A program made the position numbers and the translations under genes. DNA of 64,000 nucleotides, taken from Dendrolimus kikuchii. Taxonomy: Eukaryota > Arthropoda > Insecta > Lepidoptera > Lasiocampidae. Positions 1 through 10,152 of the stretch are shown here, piece by piece. The notes beneath the pieces are model-generated. The model made no database searches. It saw only the letters and a program-made list of their open reading frames with translations, and was not told the origin of the DNA. Location of the stretch: the NCBI GenBank assembly GCA_019925095.2, contig CM034389.1, forward strand, positions 1,386,001 to 1,450,000, written 5' to 3'. Numbering within the stretch: position 1 is the stretch's first letter; each line of letters opens with the position of its first letter.

Positions 1-880
1 CACGTCTTTACTCGTTCAAGGCCGCGGGAGGACAGGGGTGGTGGCGCGAGCGCCGCCTGATTATATCGATACTACCAAGTCCGTGTACAATGTTGCATGA
101 ACATAGTCCTATTTATATAGTATTGTGGCAGTGGCTTCTTTTTTGGAAATTAAACTCGATATAATGGACTATGCAATTATTATTATTAAACAATTTACAT
201 GAATCGAAATATACATAAAGAAGTAAGTAATGACAAATTGTGCGAGAGAGTCGAGAGAGAGAGTGGTAAGTCGTCATTGATAATTGTGTTAAATTTTGCC
301 TCCAAGGCCGCTCCTATATCTCGCGTACCGTCCGACGCCTAGCTGCTAATTGTGCGAGCTATGGGCGTCGGCGGTATGCGGGGCACGGAGCGTAGGTGTG
401 CTCCGGCTTTCTCTGATCGCAACGTATAGTTTGACAAAAAAAAAATCAATTTGAAATATATGCAAACATATCCACAGAATTTTTTTGCTGTCCGTACACA
501 AAGCCGCCTTCTTCAAAGTAAAAGAACGTCGTATACGAAGAAACCAATGTTTCTTTTGCTTTTGCGTTTATCTTCTAACACTCTGTACAACGCCTAGACT
601 CGGACGGGATCACCTTTGTGTTTTACCAAAGGAATGCATGCTTTTTTCTTGTATTTTGCTATACACTTTACATTCTGTTGCTAATATTTATGTATGATCT
701 TCTATAGGCTTAATTTAATATAAAAAGTATTCATGGATTCAGACTCAAACTGAATAAATTCTTATATGACAATTAAGTGCGCCAGGCCGATTTTATACAT
801 GATACCAGTGCTATATGATGGTGCGCATGTGGAGGGTGTGCCTGATATATCCTGACTGTGCTACTTATGTTAAATGCTGT
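1..880. other. Unassigned leading stretch
   Basis: No recognisable coding or repeat family. Two GC-rich patches (about 1-60 and 300-420) stand out in AT-rich DNA. A 70-residue cysteine-rich frame at 485-697 starts from a non-ATG codon and resembles nothing I know, so I do not call it a gene. Confidence 0.4.
321..381. repeat. Imperfect GC-rich hairpin
   Basis: Arms around 322-343 and 356-380 pair over about 20 bp (GACGCCTAGCT against AGCTATGGGCGTC, extended outward by CGCGTACCG against CGGTATGCG) with a loop of about 12 nt. Function unknown. It could be a foldback remnant or a structured RNA segment. Confidence 0.45.
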
Positions 881-1170
881 CGGCAGACAGGCAGACGGCC
901 CACTTGATGGAAAGCGGTTACCATCGCCTATGGACATTTGCAACACCAAAGTTGCTACAAATGCTGCTGCTCTCTTAAGGGAGACTGGAACCTGGTGACT
1001 AATGCCGGAACACAACTCAAGGTTGTTATGGCGACATACTTTAGACCAGGGGTTGTAGTCATCCAGTCGGGCAAATGCCCTACCACCTGGCTGTGGGTTG
1101 TTAAGTCGCCTCTTACGACAGGCCGCCCCAATGCAGGAAATTGTATTCTTTCTCCGTTCCTGCACGGATG
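880..1170 (-). mobile_element. Family A retroposon copy
   Basis: On the minus strand it starts at CCGTGCAGGAACGGAG (1170) and runs toward the CTGTCTGCCTGTCTG end at 880. The poly(A)-side terminus is missing. As in other A copies, the minus strand keeps a long frame related to the MQERRKNTISC peptide. Confidence 0.8.
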
Positions 1171-1224
1171 AAATTGAAATAAAATTTAAATTTACTTCTG
1201 TCTGCCTATGTATATAGACTACTT

Positions 1225-1660
1225 GGGTATTGTCCATGCTTAACTTGAATTTCCTGCGGGATTCACGGGACGCAAAGTACCGCAGCATTTAAAAAAGAAT
1301 GTAAGTTATCGTTCTAGAGGAAACTGTGTCGGCATAAGCTCATTTTTATACACAGTTACAAACCGCACCCGGGAAACCCGGAAAACTTTCCGAGTGATTC
1401 CTGGGATAAAAAATATCACACATTGTATTACATAAAAATTGCTATCGATTAGATCAAAAATCACATTGGAATTCATTTTTTTACTTGACCATTTTAAACA
1501 ATTCCTAGAAAAAATCCCTTGGAATTCTGGGATAAAAAGTAGCACAGATTTCAAGTCTAAGAATTTGCTGTCGATCGGCGAAAACTGAATCGAAATCGGC
1601 CTAGTAGTTTCTCCAAAGGTTTCAAAGCCAGGGGTTATAAAATAAAACACCCGGAAGATG
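1225..1660 (-). mobile_element. Helitron-like fragments (families N and K)
   Basis: The block around 1250-1390 is shared with 49635-49760 (common string AAAAAAGAATRTAAG and GTGTCGGMATAAGCT). The block from about 1500 carries the AAGAATTTGCTGTCGATCGGCGAAAAC segment type also found near 7950 and 51140. Short minus-strand frames here are not genes. Confidence 0.5.
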
Positions 1661-1960
1661 GTAGATAATTTATTATATAAACATTACCAGTATGGTCATG
1701 CAAAAAATGCGAACCATACCGCGATGCAATTCGGCGGTGGCGCCATCTAGTCTTATAAAGATAAAACTGGCACTAAAGAAATTTAATTAGAAACTGGACA
1801 TAGTTTTTACGTGGATCCTGAACAAACAGACAAGATATCTAAAAAAATTTACATCGTGTTCTCCGTCGTTTATATAGTCTATTCCAGTTGTTTTTTTTTT
1901 GATAGCTTCAATTTAGACAGAGCATTGTTTGATTTCTATAATATTATAGATAGATAATCA
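1661..1960 (-). mobile_element. Family K Helitron-like remnant with foreign insert
   Basis: 1790-1955 matches 7990-8140 and 51180-51330 (TTTACGTG, then CATCGTGTTYTCCGTCGTTTATATAGTC). About 180 bp between roughly 1613 and 1795 is absent from the other copies, so it is probably an old insertion. Ends are not resolved. Confidence 0.45.
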
Positions 1961-1965
1961 AACTG

Positions 1966-2541
1966 AATTGAATTTGGGGTATTCCCCAATGGAGCGTTAG
2001 GTAAACTTCTAGGCGCTAAGAACCTCAGCCAGAAGGCCCAGCTTGCCATACACAACGCGGTGCTGGTACCTACGCTCACGTATGGAAGCGAGAGTTGGGT
2101 ATGGAAGAGAGAGCATGAAAGTAGAGTAAACGCTGTTGAGATGCGAGCACTGCGCAAAATCTGCGGAGTGACGCTCGCGGACCGCGTTCGTAATACCGAA
2201 GTAAGAAAGTGAGTTGGTCTGAAAGAGAGTGTCGGGATGAAGGTAAGGAAAGGAATGCTCCGGTGGTTCGGGCATGTGGAAAGAATGACTAAACAGATAT
2301 ACAATGCAAAAGTAGATGGATGCAGAAGTCGTGGAAAGCCACGACACACCTTCCATGATCAAATTGATCGTGTACTAACAGAAGGTGATGTCAGGAGCCT
2401 TAAGAACAGAGGAGCGTGCATGACAAGAGTTATGAATGTGAAAGAAGTAAGTGAGGTGTGTAAGAATAAGCCTAAATGGCGCTCTGTTGTTCGTGCCTAC
2501 CCCGCAAGGGAACTGGCGTGAAGTTATGTATGTATGTATGT
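1966..2541 (+). mobile_element. RTE-like LINE, 5'-truncated copy
   Basis: This is one of the longest copies. The frame runs through LGKLLGAKNLSQKAQL, LVPTLTYGSESW, VEMRALRKICGVTLADR, GMLRWFGHVERM and [13 protein letters not shown], stops at 2521, and is followed by a (TGTA)n tail. Target-site duplication ATAATCAAACTG lies at 1954-1965 and 2542-2553. An in-frame TGA at 2210 (after EVRK) breaks it. The sequence is the extreme C-terminus of an RTE/BovB-type pol protein, beyond the reverse transcriptase core. The fragment is inactive. It lacks the MHDER insertion. Confidence 0.88.
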
Positions 2542-2761
2542 ATAATCAAACTGTTTTGGGATCGAGTTTGAACAAGGAATTAAAAAAATAATAATAAAGG
2601 AACTATATGACTCTTGAAGGATCATCACCTCGGGCTCTAAAGTCAATCATAACATCTTCATCTGTCCCATATTTACGTAATTCTCTAAATTATTAATATG
2701 ATTATTAATTATGTATATATCAATATATGTATATTTTTGTCTTATTTCTATGTCTATTATA

Positions 2762-3200
2762 CTTGCCAGTCCAAAGTTGGGGCTGGCCGCACTGCCAGCC
2801 TTGCAAACCTTGGAACAGGCTACATATTTGAGCCGTTTGGGGTGGAGACTTTGGGCCCATGGGGGCCAAGTGCCCACAAATTATTTAAAAATATTAAAAA
2901 ACGTCTGGTCGATACAACAAGAGACCGGAAGGCTGGAGCTTACCTCGCTCAAAGGATTAGCCTCTGTATCCAGCGAGGTAATGCTGCCAGCCTTCTAGGT
3001 ACAATGCCCAGCGACAGTGGTCTGGTGGGGCTGGACGAGCTTTGATACAGTTTTTTTAAGCTAGGTTTGTTTATAGGACTACTTTTTTATTTAGTTCTAG
3101 TTTTTAATTTTAGGTTTATTTTTCATACTGTAGTTTAGTTTTAGTAATTAATTGTATTTTCCTATTAAATGTAATATGTACTTGCCATTTAAAAAAAATA
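2762..3200 (+). pseudogene. LINE pol C-terminus with 3' UTR
   Basis: The frame reads VETLGPWGPSAHKLF, then AYLAQRISLCIQRGNAASLL and LGTMPSDSGL, and stops at 3045. The IQRGNAASxLGT signature is one I associate with the C-terminal end of non-LTR retrotransposon polymerases. A T-rich 3' UTR follows. A second remnant of the same family is at 36905-37100. No catalytic part is present. Confidence 0.6.
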
Positions 3201-3224
3201 TATATATAATTTTATTTTTATTCT

Positions 3225-3404
3225 AGTTATATTGCAAAACCCACATGTTACGCAATTTTTTTCTAATCCCTCCTAAGGTTGTCTGGAAGAAATTGCTTTT
3301 AGTGATAAGACCGCCTATTGTCTTCTGTACTTGAACTTCTTGAATTGTATCTTAATGTTCTGCAATAAAGTATATTCTATTCTATTCTATAACTCGGACA
3401 GCAG
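3225..3404 (+). mobile_element. LINE 3' end with (TCTAT)n tail
   Basis: The GTCTGGAAGAAATTGC and GATAAGACCGCC segments are followed by CAATAAAG and a short TATTC/TCTAT tandem tail. The same 3' end appears inverted at 22724-22857 and 46995-47085, which supports a dispersed LINE family. Confidence 0.6.
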
Positions 3405-3598
3405 ATTCCAAAAATACAACTTACAGAATTGTCATCCGTCTTTTCAAGCATGTCGTGAAAAGTACGGGAATTAAATGAAACGACACAGAGTTAGCTCATC
3501 CTGGATCATTAAAGGAGTGTACGAAATAAATGGTCTGCGTTTTGCCTAAATGCCTACCGTAGCCTAAAAATGACTAAATATTAATTAACTGTTAACTG

Positions 3599-3747
3599 AG
3601 AACAGACGAGCTTGCATGACAAGAGTTATGAATGTCAAAGAGGCAAGTGAGGTGTGTAAGAATAAGCCTAAATGGCACTCTGTTGTTCGTGCCTACCCCG
3701 CAAGGGAACTGGCGTGAAGTTATGTATGTATGTATGTATGTATGTAT
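3599..3747 (+). mobile_element. RTE-like LINE 3' tail, short copy
   Basis: Starts inside RACMTRVMNVKEASEVCKNK and ends [13 protein letters not shown] plus (TGTA)n. Target-site duplication TGTTAACTG at 3590-3598 and 3748-3756. Truncated to about 150 bp. Confidence 0.88.
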
Positions 3748-3980
3748 GTTAACTGTAAATACATAAAAGTGAAAACTGGACATGGTACATATGAGATCTA
3801 AGTTCCGGTGAATGAAATCATTTGACCCTCTCCTCGATAATTGAACACGATTTCAAATATTTAAATTGTATACTTTTTATAAAGTGTTTTTCCGAAGTAA
3901 TATTTCCCCCTGCCTCAAAAAAAAAAGACTTAGCTCATATCCTGGATCCTGACCCGTATATATGCCACCTATGTCCTCCT

Positions 3981-4322
3981 CCTTCGTAATACGAGAATTG
4001 GTCTGAAAAAGAGTGTCGGGGTGAAGGTAAGGAAAGGAATGCTCCGGTGGTTCGGGCATGTGGAAAGAATGACTAAACAGATATACAATGCAAAAGTGGA
4101 TGGATGCAGAAGTCGTGGAAGGCCACGACACACCTTCCATGATCAAATTGATCGTGTACTAGCAGAAGGTGATGTCACGAGCCTTAAGAACAAACGAGCT
4201 TGCATGACAAGAGTTATGAATGTCAAAGAGACAAGTGAGGTGTGTAAGAATAAGCCTAAATGGCGCTCTGTTGTTCGTGCCTACCCCGCAAGGGAGCTGG
4301 CGTGAAGTTATGTATGTATGTA
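3981..4322 (+). mobile_element. RTE-like LINE 3' tail
   Basis: Open from the VGVKVRKGMLRWFGHVERM region to [13 protein letters not shown] (4305). Target-site duplication TGTCCTCCT at 3972-3980 and 4323-4331. A small deletion near the 5' end removes the CCGAAGTAAG segment. Confidence 0.88.
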
Positions 4323-4331
4323 TGTCCTCCT

Positions 4332-5050
4332 GATATAGTATACTTTTATCCTGAAAATGACTGCACTTCCGTGGGATAGATAAATATACTCATTACAAAT
4401 GGCGTCGTAATCACGTTTATACACAAGCCATCTCTATTCTAGTTACATTAGTTTCAAAAATAATCGACTGCGATAGAAACACACCAAGTCGAAAGTACCT
4501 GGGACCAATGTACGCTAAGTACAAAAAGATATAACTTAAACATAAACAACAAAACATACGACGTACTTAGTTGAAGCCTATGTACTTACGCACGGAAACC
4601 CACTTATAATCTTGTAACAGCTGTTAATTGTACACTCAAGGCCAAAGAAATTGACCAGCCTATATTTATTAACATATCACTTTAAAAGTTGTCAATTCTT
4701 TTACCCTGATAGAACCCGCGTAATAATTAATTGTTAGCAAGATATGAAGCGTGGAATCATCACCAAAACTAAAAATTACTTAGTTGATTAAATATTCTAC
4801 ACTTTCACAAAAACAGCCTCTATGCGGATATGATACCAACTCCCATACAACTATGTAGTAACTTAGTACCTAGAGTATTCAATAACTGTTGCTTATGTAA
4901 TACTATTATAGTAACATAAAAATCTAATAATATTAAAATTACGCTGGTGATGTGTACGGCAGTAGGTATATGTTGGTCATAAACAATGATATTTAAAAAT
5001 ATAAAGAACCTCTGTAACAATAATAATTTAAAAAAATAAGTATATGTTTT
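4332..5050. other. AT-rich stretch, nothing recognised
   Basis: No repeat family seen elsewhere in the window and no convincing frame. The minus-strand frame at 4820-5020 is hydrophobic but has no recognisable motif or splice context. Confidence 0.4.
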
Positions 5051-5052
5051 CC

Positions 5053-5210
5053 CAGTAGGGCCATTTGCCCATCTGGATGGCTACTACCCCTAGTGTAGAG
5101 CATGCCACCATAACAAATTGCAACACCAAAGGAGCTAGAAGGGGGTTCTAGCTCCTTTGGTGCTGCAAATGTCTATGGTCAACGGTAGCCAGTTCATCGT
5201 CTAGGCCGAC
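5053..5210 (+). mobile_element. Degenerate family A copy with foldback
   Basis: Matches the middle and 3' part of family A (TCTGGATGGCTACTACCCCT, then CACCATAACAA), but the centre is replaced by an inverted junction forming a hairpin at 5118-5168. The 3' end is eroded. Confidence 0.6.
5118..5168. repeat. 23-bp stem hairpin
   Basis: Arms 5118-5140 and 5146-5168 are complementary with one mismatch around a GGGGG loop. Both arms derive from the family A segment CAACACCAAAGG, so this is a local inverted duplication inside the element. Confidence 0.85.
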
Positions 5211-5460
5211 TGATGAAATTTAGGCAGTAATAATATAACGTACTTAATCTGAATTAAAAAATCTTTAAATTAATGAAAGCACATATTTTACTTGGTTTAC
5301 ATTTTATTTTACTATTAAGCTGCAATCACGTCTCAATTCATGACTAATTAATTGTATAAATTATTCTTATACCTATTACCGTCAACTCTGGCATCATTAC
5401 CTTTTTGAAGCAACTTTACAATACACTACGTTTCTTTTATTTTTGGAGAATATTTTTTAA

Positions 5461-5650
5461 TCTGTGGCGTTTGACATATTCTTGAGCATATTGGTAGCTT
5501 TTATAATAAAAGGTGGTATCCTAAAAAGTTTTCTAAACTGGCAACTTTACGGACTATCAAAATATTGCATCATTTCTTTCCTGTGGTCAATTTCACTTGC
5601 AGTGGGCATCGACAAAAAACTAGTATTTATTTTAAAAAATCTGACTACAG
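5461..5650 (+). CDS. Possible host exon, acyltransferase-3/nrf-6-like (tentative)
   Basis: An open frame after a stop at 5458 encodes a hydrophobic peptide with FLSILVAFIIKGGILKSFL and NWQLYGLSKYCIISFLW. It ends at CTACAG followed by GTAAGT, a perfect splice donor (5651-5656). The pattern GG-x3-FL-x-W, a short gap, LS, then a hydrophobic segment resembles the last membrane segments of insect 'nose resistant to fluoxetine' (nrf-6, acyltransferase 3) proteins. That resemblance is by eye only. A clean acceptor is not visible: AG at 5485 or 5497 are options without a pyrimidine tract. It could instead be a decayed exon or chance. No neighbouring exon was found. Confidence 0.25.
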
Positions 5651-5864
5651 GTAAGTGTCTTATATTTAATGGTATGCAGTGAATCCTTAACACAATGTAT
5701 ATCGATTTTTATTTATTTATATTAATTCATTAACAAAAAACATTTGTATCTGAAATACGTAGTCATAAATACCATTTAAAAACAAATCTATTTTACAATA
5801 AACATTATTAATTTTACAAATATGTCGATAGGAAGCCGTTTTTACATAATCATATTATTATTTA

Positions 5865-6214
5865 TTCTTACACACCTCACTTGCTTCTTTGACATTCATA
5901 ACTCTTGTCATGCACGCTCGTCTGTTCTTAAGGCTCCTGACATCACCTTCTGCTAGTACACGATCAATTTGATCATGGAAGGTGTGTCGTGGCCTTCCAC
6001 GACTTCTGCATCCATCCACTTTTGCATTGTATATCTGTTTAGTCAGTCGTTCATCATGCATACTTTCCACATGCCGGAACCACCGGAGCATTCCTTTCCT
6101 TACCTTCACCCCGATACTCTCTTTCAGACTAACTGTATGTGTAAGAATAAGCCTAAATGGCGCTCTGTTGTTCGTGCCTACCCCGCAAGGGAACTGACGT
6201 TAAGTTATGTATGT
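5865..6214. mobile_element. RTE-like LINE, 5'-inverted (twin-primed) copy
   Basis: 5865-6133 is RTE sequence on the minus strand (VRKGMLRWFRHVESM back to CKNK). 6139-6214 is the 3' end on the plus strand (CKNKPKW to the tail, with the last codons mutated to GAACTGACGTTAAG). A 13-bp target-site duplication ATATTATTATTTA at 5852-5864 and 6215-6227 brackets the whole. This is the classic product of twin priming. Confidence 0.88.
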
Positions 6215-6227
6215 ATATTATTATTTA

Positions 6228-6530
6228 AGCACAAAAATAATCATCAACTGAATAATATGCTTTTCAATGATTAAGTATATAAATCTCTTACCTAAGTCTA
6301 GACTGCTATTAATAAAATTATATTTGAACCAACATATTTGGCGTTAAGTGTATACATGTACACCTCGTTGCGCAGCATTGTTCCCTTATATTAATTGATA
6401 TTAATCCCACTTAAGAGGGAACGCACCACGGCCTTCACATTAATTGCTATGCAATTTGTTTTGTGGTATAAAGACAAAGAGTGATGGAGTACCTCTTATT
6501 GATTCATTTGAACTGATGAAAGTTATTCAC
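6228..6530. other. Unassigned intergenic DNA
   Basis: No recognisable gene or repeat. AT-rich spacer between the inverted RTE copy and a family A copy. Confidence 0.4.
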
Positions 6531-6531
6531 C

Positions 6532-6820
6532 TTTTTTTTTATTACAGGAGTTCAGCAGACAGGCAGACGGCCCACCTGACGGAAAGCGGTTACCATCGCC
6601 TATGGACATTTGTAACACCAAAGGTGCTACAAATGCGCTGCTGCTCTCTTAAGGGAGACTGGAAACTGGTCACTAATGCCGGAACACAACACTAGACCAG
6701 GGGTGGTCGCCATCCAGTCGAGCAAATACCCTGTCACCTGGCTGTGGGTTGTTTTGTCGCCTCTTACGACAGGCCGCCCCAATGCAGAAAATTGTATTCT
6801 TTCTCCGTTCCTGCACGGAT
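6532..6820 (-). mobile_element. Family A retroposon copy
   Basis: Nearly full length. The minus strand runs from CCGTGCAGGAACGGAG (6820) to CTCCTGTAATAAAAAAAA (6532). An internal deletion removes about 20 bp near the GTTGTTATGGCG segment. Confidence 0.85.
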
Positions 6821-6959
6821 GGATTTACAGATCAGTTTAGTATAACTGTTATAAGAGAATTGATAAGAGTATGTTCTATAATTTTGGAATAATCAATAAA
6901 AATCGGCCAAGTCACTCCACAAAATAGGAACGGTTTCGTTGAGAAGAAATACGTGCACT

Positions 6960-7432
6960 AATTTCATCATTTGGCTATTAAATATTAAAGAAGCATCAAC
7001 GCCGAATGGTATACTACCAAATGCTTGGCAGAAGTTTTCTCATTGTAAGTAATGAGCGACCAAGCACAGAGCTCCGCGGACTATTGCTCCACCACGATAA
7101 CGCGCCCGCCCATACCGCGTTCCAAACGATGGACTTTCTTGACAGCACACCGGTCAAACTCCTGGGTCACCCTCCTTACAGCCCTGACCTAGCACCGTAT
7201 GATTTCTTTTATTCCTGACAATAAAAAAATCAGCTCAAAGGGATGTAATTTTCTAGAAGCTCTGTCAGCGTTCGAGCAAGCTGTAAACGAGGTGTCTGCG
7301 GCGGACTGGAAGTGCTTCGAAAACTGGTTCAGACACCTGAAACTTAGTATATAGGCTGGTGGAAAGTACTTTAAAAAGATTCAATAAAAAATATTTACCT
7401 ATAGAACATTTTTTTTTTGCAAAACTTTCTGA
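6960..7432 (+). pseudogene. Mariner-family transposase remnant
   Basis: Pieces in different frames read SINAEWYTTKCLAEVF, then LLHHDNAPAHTA, LLGHPPYSPDLAPYDFF, then FEQAVNEVSAADWKCFENWF. HDNAPAHTA and HPPYSPDLAP-x-DFF are hallmark mariner transposase motifs. They cover the C-terminal part of the catalytic domain, including the second catalytic Asp in HDNA and the third in the DFF motif. At least two frameshifts and loss of the N-terminal half mean it is dead. CTTTCTGAGTGCC near 7425 may be the 3' inverted terminus. Integrated by a DDD-type cut-and-paste enzyme. Confidence 0.85.
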
Positions 7433-7464
7433 GTGCCCCACGTTCTTATTTTACATATCAAATT

Positions 7465-7594
7465 AATAGTAACAATCGGCAGACAAACACACACATTGTA
7501 TATCCCCAAATTATGTAGATTACGCTTGTGTTATGGGTAATGTACAACGGACTACTCTGGAGCTGATCCCAGAAACCCAGACCATAGTATCTAC
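7465..7594 (-). mobile_element. SINE D fragment (3' part)
   Basis: The minus strand matches the tail half of SINE D: TACTATGGTCTGGGTTTCTGG, GTCCGTTGTACATTACCC, ending at TTGTTACTATT. The tRNA-like head is missing, and family A follows directly at 7596. Confidence 0.75.
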
Positions 7595-7595
7595 T

Positions 7596-7908
7596 ACCGT
7601 GCAGGAACGGAGAAAGAATACAATTTCCTGCGGCCTGGCGGCCTGTCGTAAGAGGCGACTAAACAACCCACAGCCAGGTGGTAGGGCATTTGTCCAACTG
7701 GATGGCTACCACCCCTGGTCTAGAGTATGCCGCCATAACAACCTTGTGTTGTGTTCCGGCATTAGTGACCAGGTTCCAGTCTCCTTTAAGAGAGCAGCAG
7801 CGCATTTGTAGCACCTTTGGTGTTGCTAATTTCCATAGGTGGTGATAACCGTTTTCCATCAAGTGGGGCTGTCTGACTGCCTGCTGAACCCCTGCAATAA
7901 AAAAAAAC
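7596..7908 (+). mobile_element. Family A retroposon, full length
   Basis: Complete from CCGTGCAGGAACGGAGAAAG to CCCCTGCAATAAAAAAAA. The plus strand keeps an open frame from the first residues (VQERRKNTISC) to AAAHL at 7811. It inserted into or next to a SINE D fragment. Confidence 0.88.
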
Positions 7909-7924
7909 AAATCGAATCCAAAGC

Positions 7925-8140
7925 ACAGAGGGCAGCGCGAGCAAATTTTAAGAATCTGCTGTCGATCAGCGAAAACCGCATCGAAATCAGTGTAGTAGTT
8001 TTTACGTAAATCCCGAACAAACATACAAGAAAAAAAAAAATTGCATCGTGTTCTCCGTCGTTTATATAGTCTAATCCAGTGGGTTTTCTTAAATAGCGTC
8101 AATGTACAGACACGGCAATTTTAGAATTTAATAATATAAT
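7925..8140 (-). mobile_element. Family K Helitron-like fragment
   Basis: The minus strand begins near ATTATTAAATTCTAAAATTGCC and includes TAGACTATATAAACGACGG and TTTACGTAAAAACTAC. It shares these with 1790-1955, 51110-51330, 60372-60480 and 23848-23925. Confidence 0.55.
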
Positions 8141-8358
8141 ACACAATGCATTTAAGGTTCGAACACTTGTAACCATGTTACGGGTTTGAAGTTGAGTCTT
8201 AAGCAAGAAGAGCTACCCATTAATTAGCATCTTAATTAAGCTTGTTTGCAACAATCCAACTCAAACACGTCGCTGTAACTTAGACGAGGTCTCATACAGT
8301 TAACTGAATTCTCTACTTTACTCTTTGATCTTTACGACTTGTCTACTGATATACGCAA

Positions 8359-8925
8359 ACTAGAACCCTCGACGCGGCGTCGCTCCCAAAAACTTCCAAT
8401 TTTTAACCGACTTCAAAAAAAGGAGGGGGTTCTCAATTCGTCGGAATCTTTTTATGTATGTTCACCGATTACTCCGAGATTTATGATCCGATTTACGTGA
8501 TTCTTGTTTAGTTTGATGCGGAATAGTTGCCATTTGGTCCTCTAAAAATTTAATATAGTTTAGCCTAGTAGTTTTCATTTTACGAACATTTTTTTGTTCC
8601 CGTTTCTTGGGACCTATATTTTTTAAGGAGCGCGGCACCTTTCGTAGGTCTACCGATACATAGCTAGACACTAAAAAGTAACAAATAAAATAAAAAACTT
8701 CGTTTAAAAAAACCGACTTCAAAAACTAAAAAGTATAAAATAACTTATTTCTAAAGCTATTATTATTAATATATATTATCAAAAACATCTTAAAGTTGAT
8801 GCTTAGTAATTTTCAAAATACAGTAATTTTTTATGTTTTACTTTGCACCGACTTCAAGATGTTTTAGATAATATATATTAATAATAATAGCTTTAGAAAT
8901 AATCTATCTATAATCATAGACCATT
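8359..8925 (-). mobile_element. Family C element with Helitron-like 3' end
   Basis: On the minus strand the left end reads CGACGCCGCGTCG hairpin, then AGGGTTCTAGT, fitting a Helitron 3' terminus. The body (GAAGTCGGTT, GGAGCGCGGCACCTTTCGTAG, GATGCGGAATAGTTGCC) is shared with 20994-21530 and 56010-56770. A long inverted repeat sits at about 8726-8905. A minus-strand frame 8462-8722 (LRKVPRSLKN, KTTRLNYIKFLEDQMAT) has a counterpart at 56251-56505. Class assignment is an inference. Confidence 0.5.
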
Positions 8926-8930
8926 AATAG

Positions 8931-9398
8931 TGTTACGACCTGAACGCCGATAAAATCAAATTCACACGCATAACTGTAGTCATTTTATTACCTTTTCGGA
9001 ATTTGGACTTCTTTTGTTTACTTTGTGCTTAAAATTTCTGATTAGAAAAAAACAGCCCATTGTGTATTGTAATCTTTTATGATAGTCATTAGCCAGGTGT
9101 GATTCTAGGAAATTCAGTCCACGCGGCCGAGCAGACATATTGTATTTGTACAGTATAAAGCAATGCCCAATTGAGAGATGAGGCAATCTAGCGATAACCA
9201 CGAGCGGAGCAAGACGTGTGTACTACATTCGGTAATCTATTTAGTGACGGACTTTGCGCGTTTTATGGAATTACGATCTCGTACATTTGGACTGGTTGTG
9301 TTCAGTTATATTTTTACCTGTGTTATACGTGTTTGTATAGTTCTAATAAACTCTATAATAATTCCAACGGCATTTTAATTCGAGTCCAACTCGTAACA
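8931..9398 (+). mobile_element. Solo LTR (family J)
   Basis: 468 bp bounded by TGTTACGA and TCGTAACA, flanked by a 4-bp duplication ATAG. It contains a TATA-like GTATAAAG near 9152 and an AATAAA signal near 9346, as in an LTR with U3-R-U5 order. The 4-bp duplication suits the Ty3/gypsy integrase style. No internal region remains. Truncated relatives lie at 29498-29647, 31120-31529, 41325-41621 and 47690-48153. Confidence 0.8.
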
Positions 9399-9766
9399 AT
9401 AGAAAGACAAGTGGTCTGCTTGCTTGCCAGCTTCGCAATAAAATGAAAAGTTTACACTATCAAAAAGCTCTTTTCAATGTCTATTATCATTGAAATATAC
9501 AGATTCCTAGCAATATAAACATCGTTGACCTCACGAACCCTTTTAGTGGAATCGTATTCGCAAAATGTTGCGTTTACCCTACAGCCCCGTGGGAGTGCCT
9601 GTTATATGTTTAGTTTACGATATGAGGACCTCATCCAGATGCTGGGTCGATAAGAAAACATTTCCATTCCCTTGAAGAAAGGTTGAATTTATTTAAATAA
9701 TTATAAGTTAAAGAATTGGGCAGGTTACATATTTTACAGAAAAAGCCATCTTATACTAATATATCT
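9399..9766. other. Unassigned intergenic DNA
   Basis: No gene or repeat recognised between the solo LTR and the next RTE copy. Confidence 0.4.
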
Positions 9767-10152
9767 GCAGAGTGACGCTCGCGGACCGCGTTCGTAATAC
9801 CGAAGTAAGAAAGAGAGTTGGTCTGAAAGAGAGTGTCGGGGTAAAGGTAAGGAAAGGAATGCTCCGGTGGTTCGGGCATGTGGAAAGAATGCACGATGAA
9901 AGCATGACTAAACAGATATACAATGCAAAAGTGGATGGATGTAGAAATTGTGGCAGGCCACGACACATCTTCCATGATCAAATTGATCGTGTACTAGCAG
10001 AAGGTGATGTCAGGAGCCTTAAGAACAGACGAGCGTACATGACAAGAGTTATGAATATCAAAGAAGCAAGTGAGGTGTGTAAGAATAAGCCTGAATGGCA
10101 CTCTGTTGTTCGTGCCTACCCGCGTGAAGTTATGTATGTATGTATATATACA
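9767..10152 (+). mobile_element. RTE-like LINE 3' tail with MHDE insert
   Basis: Open from GVTLADRVRN through GHVERMHDESMTKQIYN. Near the end a deletion fuses CCTACC to CGCGTGAAG, removing the PARELA codons. Tail (TGTA)n then TATATA. No clear target-site duplication. Confidence 0.85.

Noticed and set aside
7006..7218. Functional mariner transposase
   Set aside because: Only the C-terminal half, with frameshifts on both sides.
8462..8722. Independent small gene (LRKVPRSLKN...)
   Set aside because: Lies in family C repeat DNA. A copy at 56251 shows it is part of the element, and coding status is unproven.
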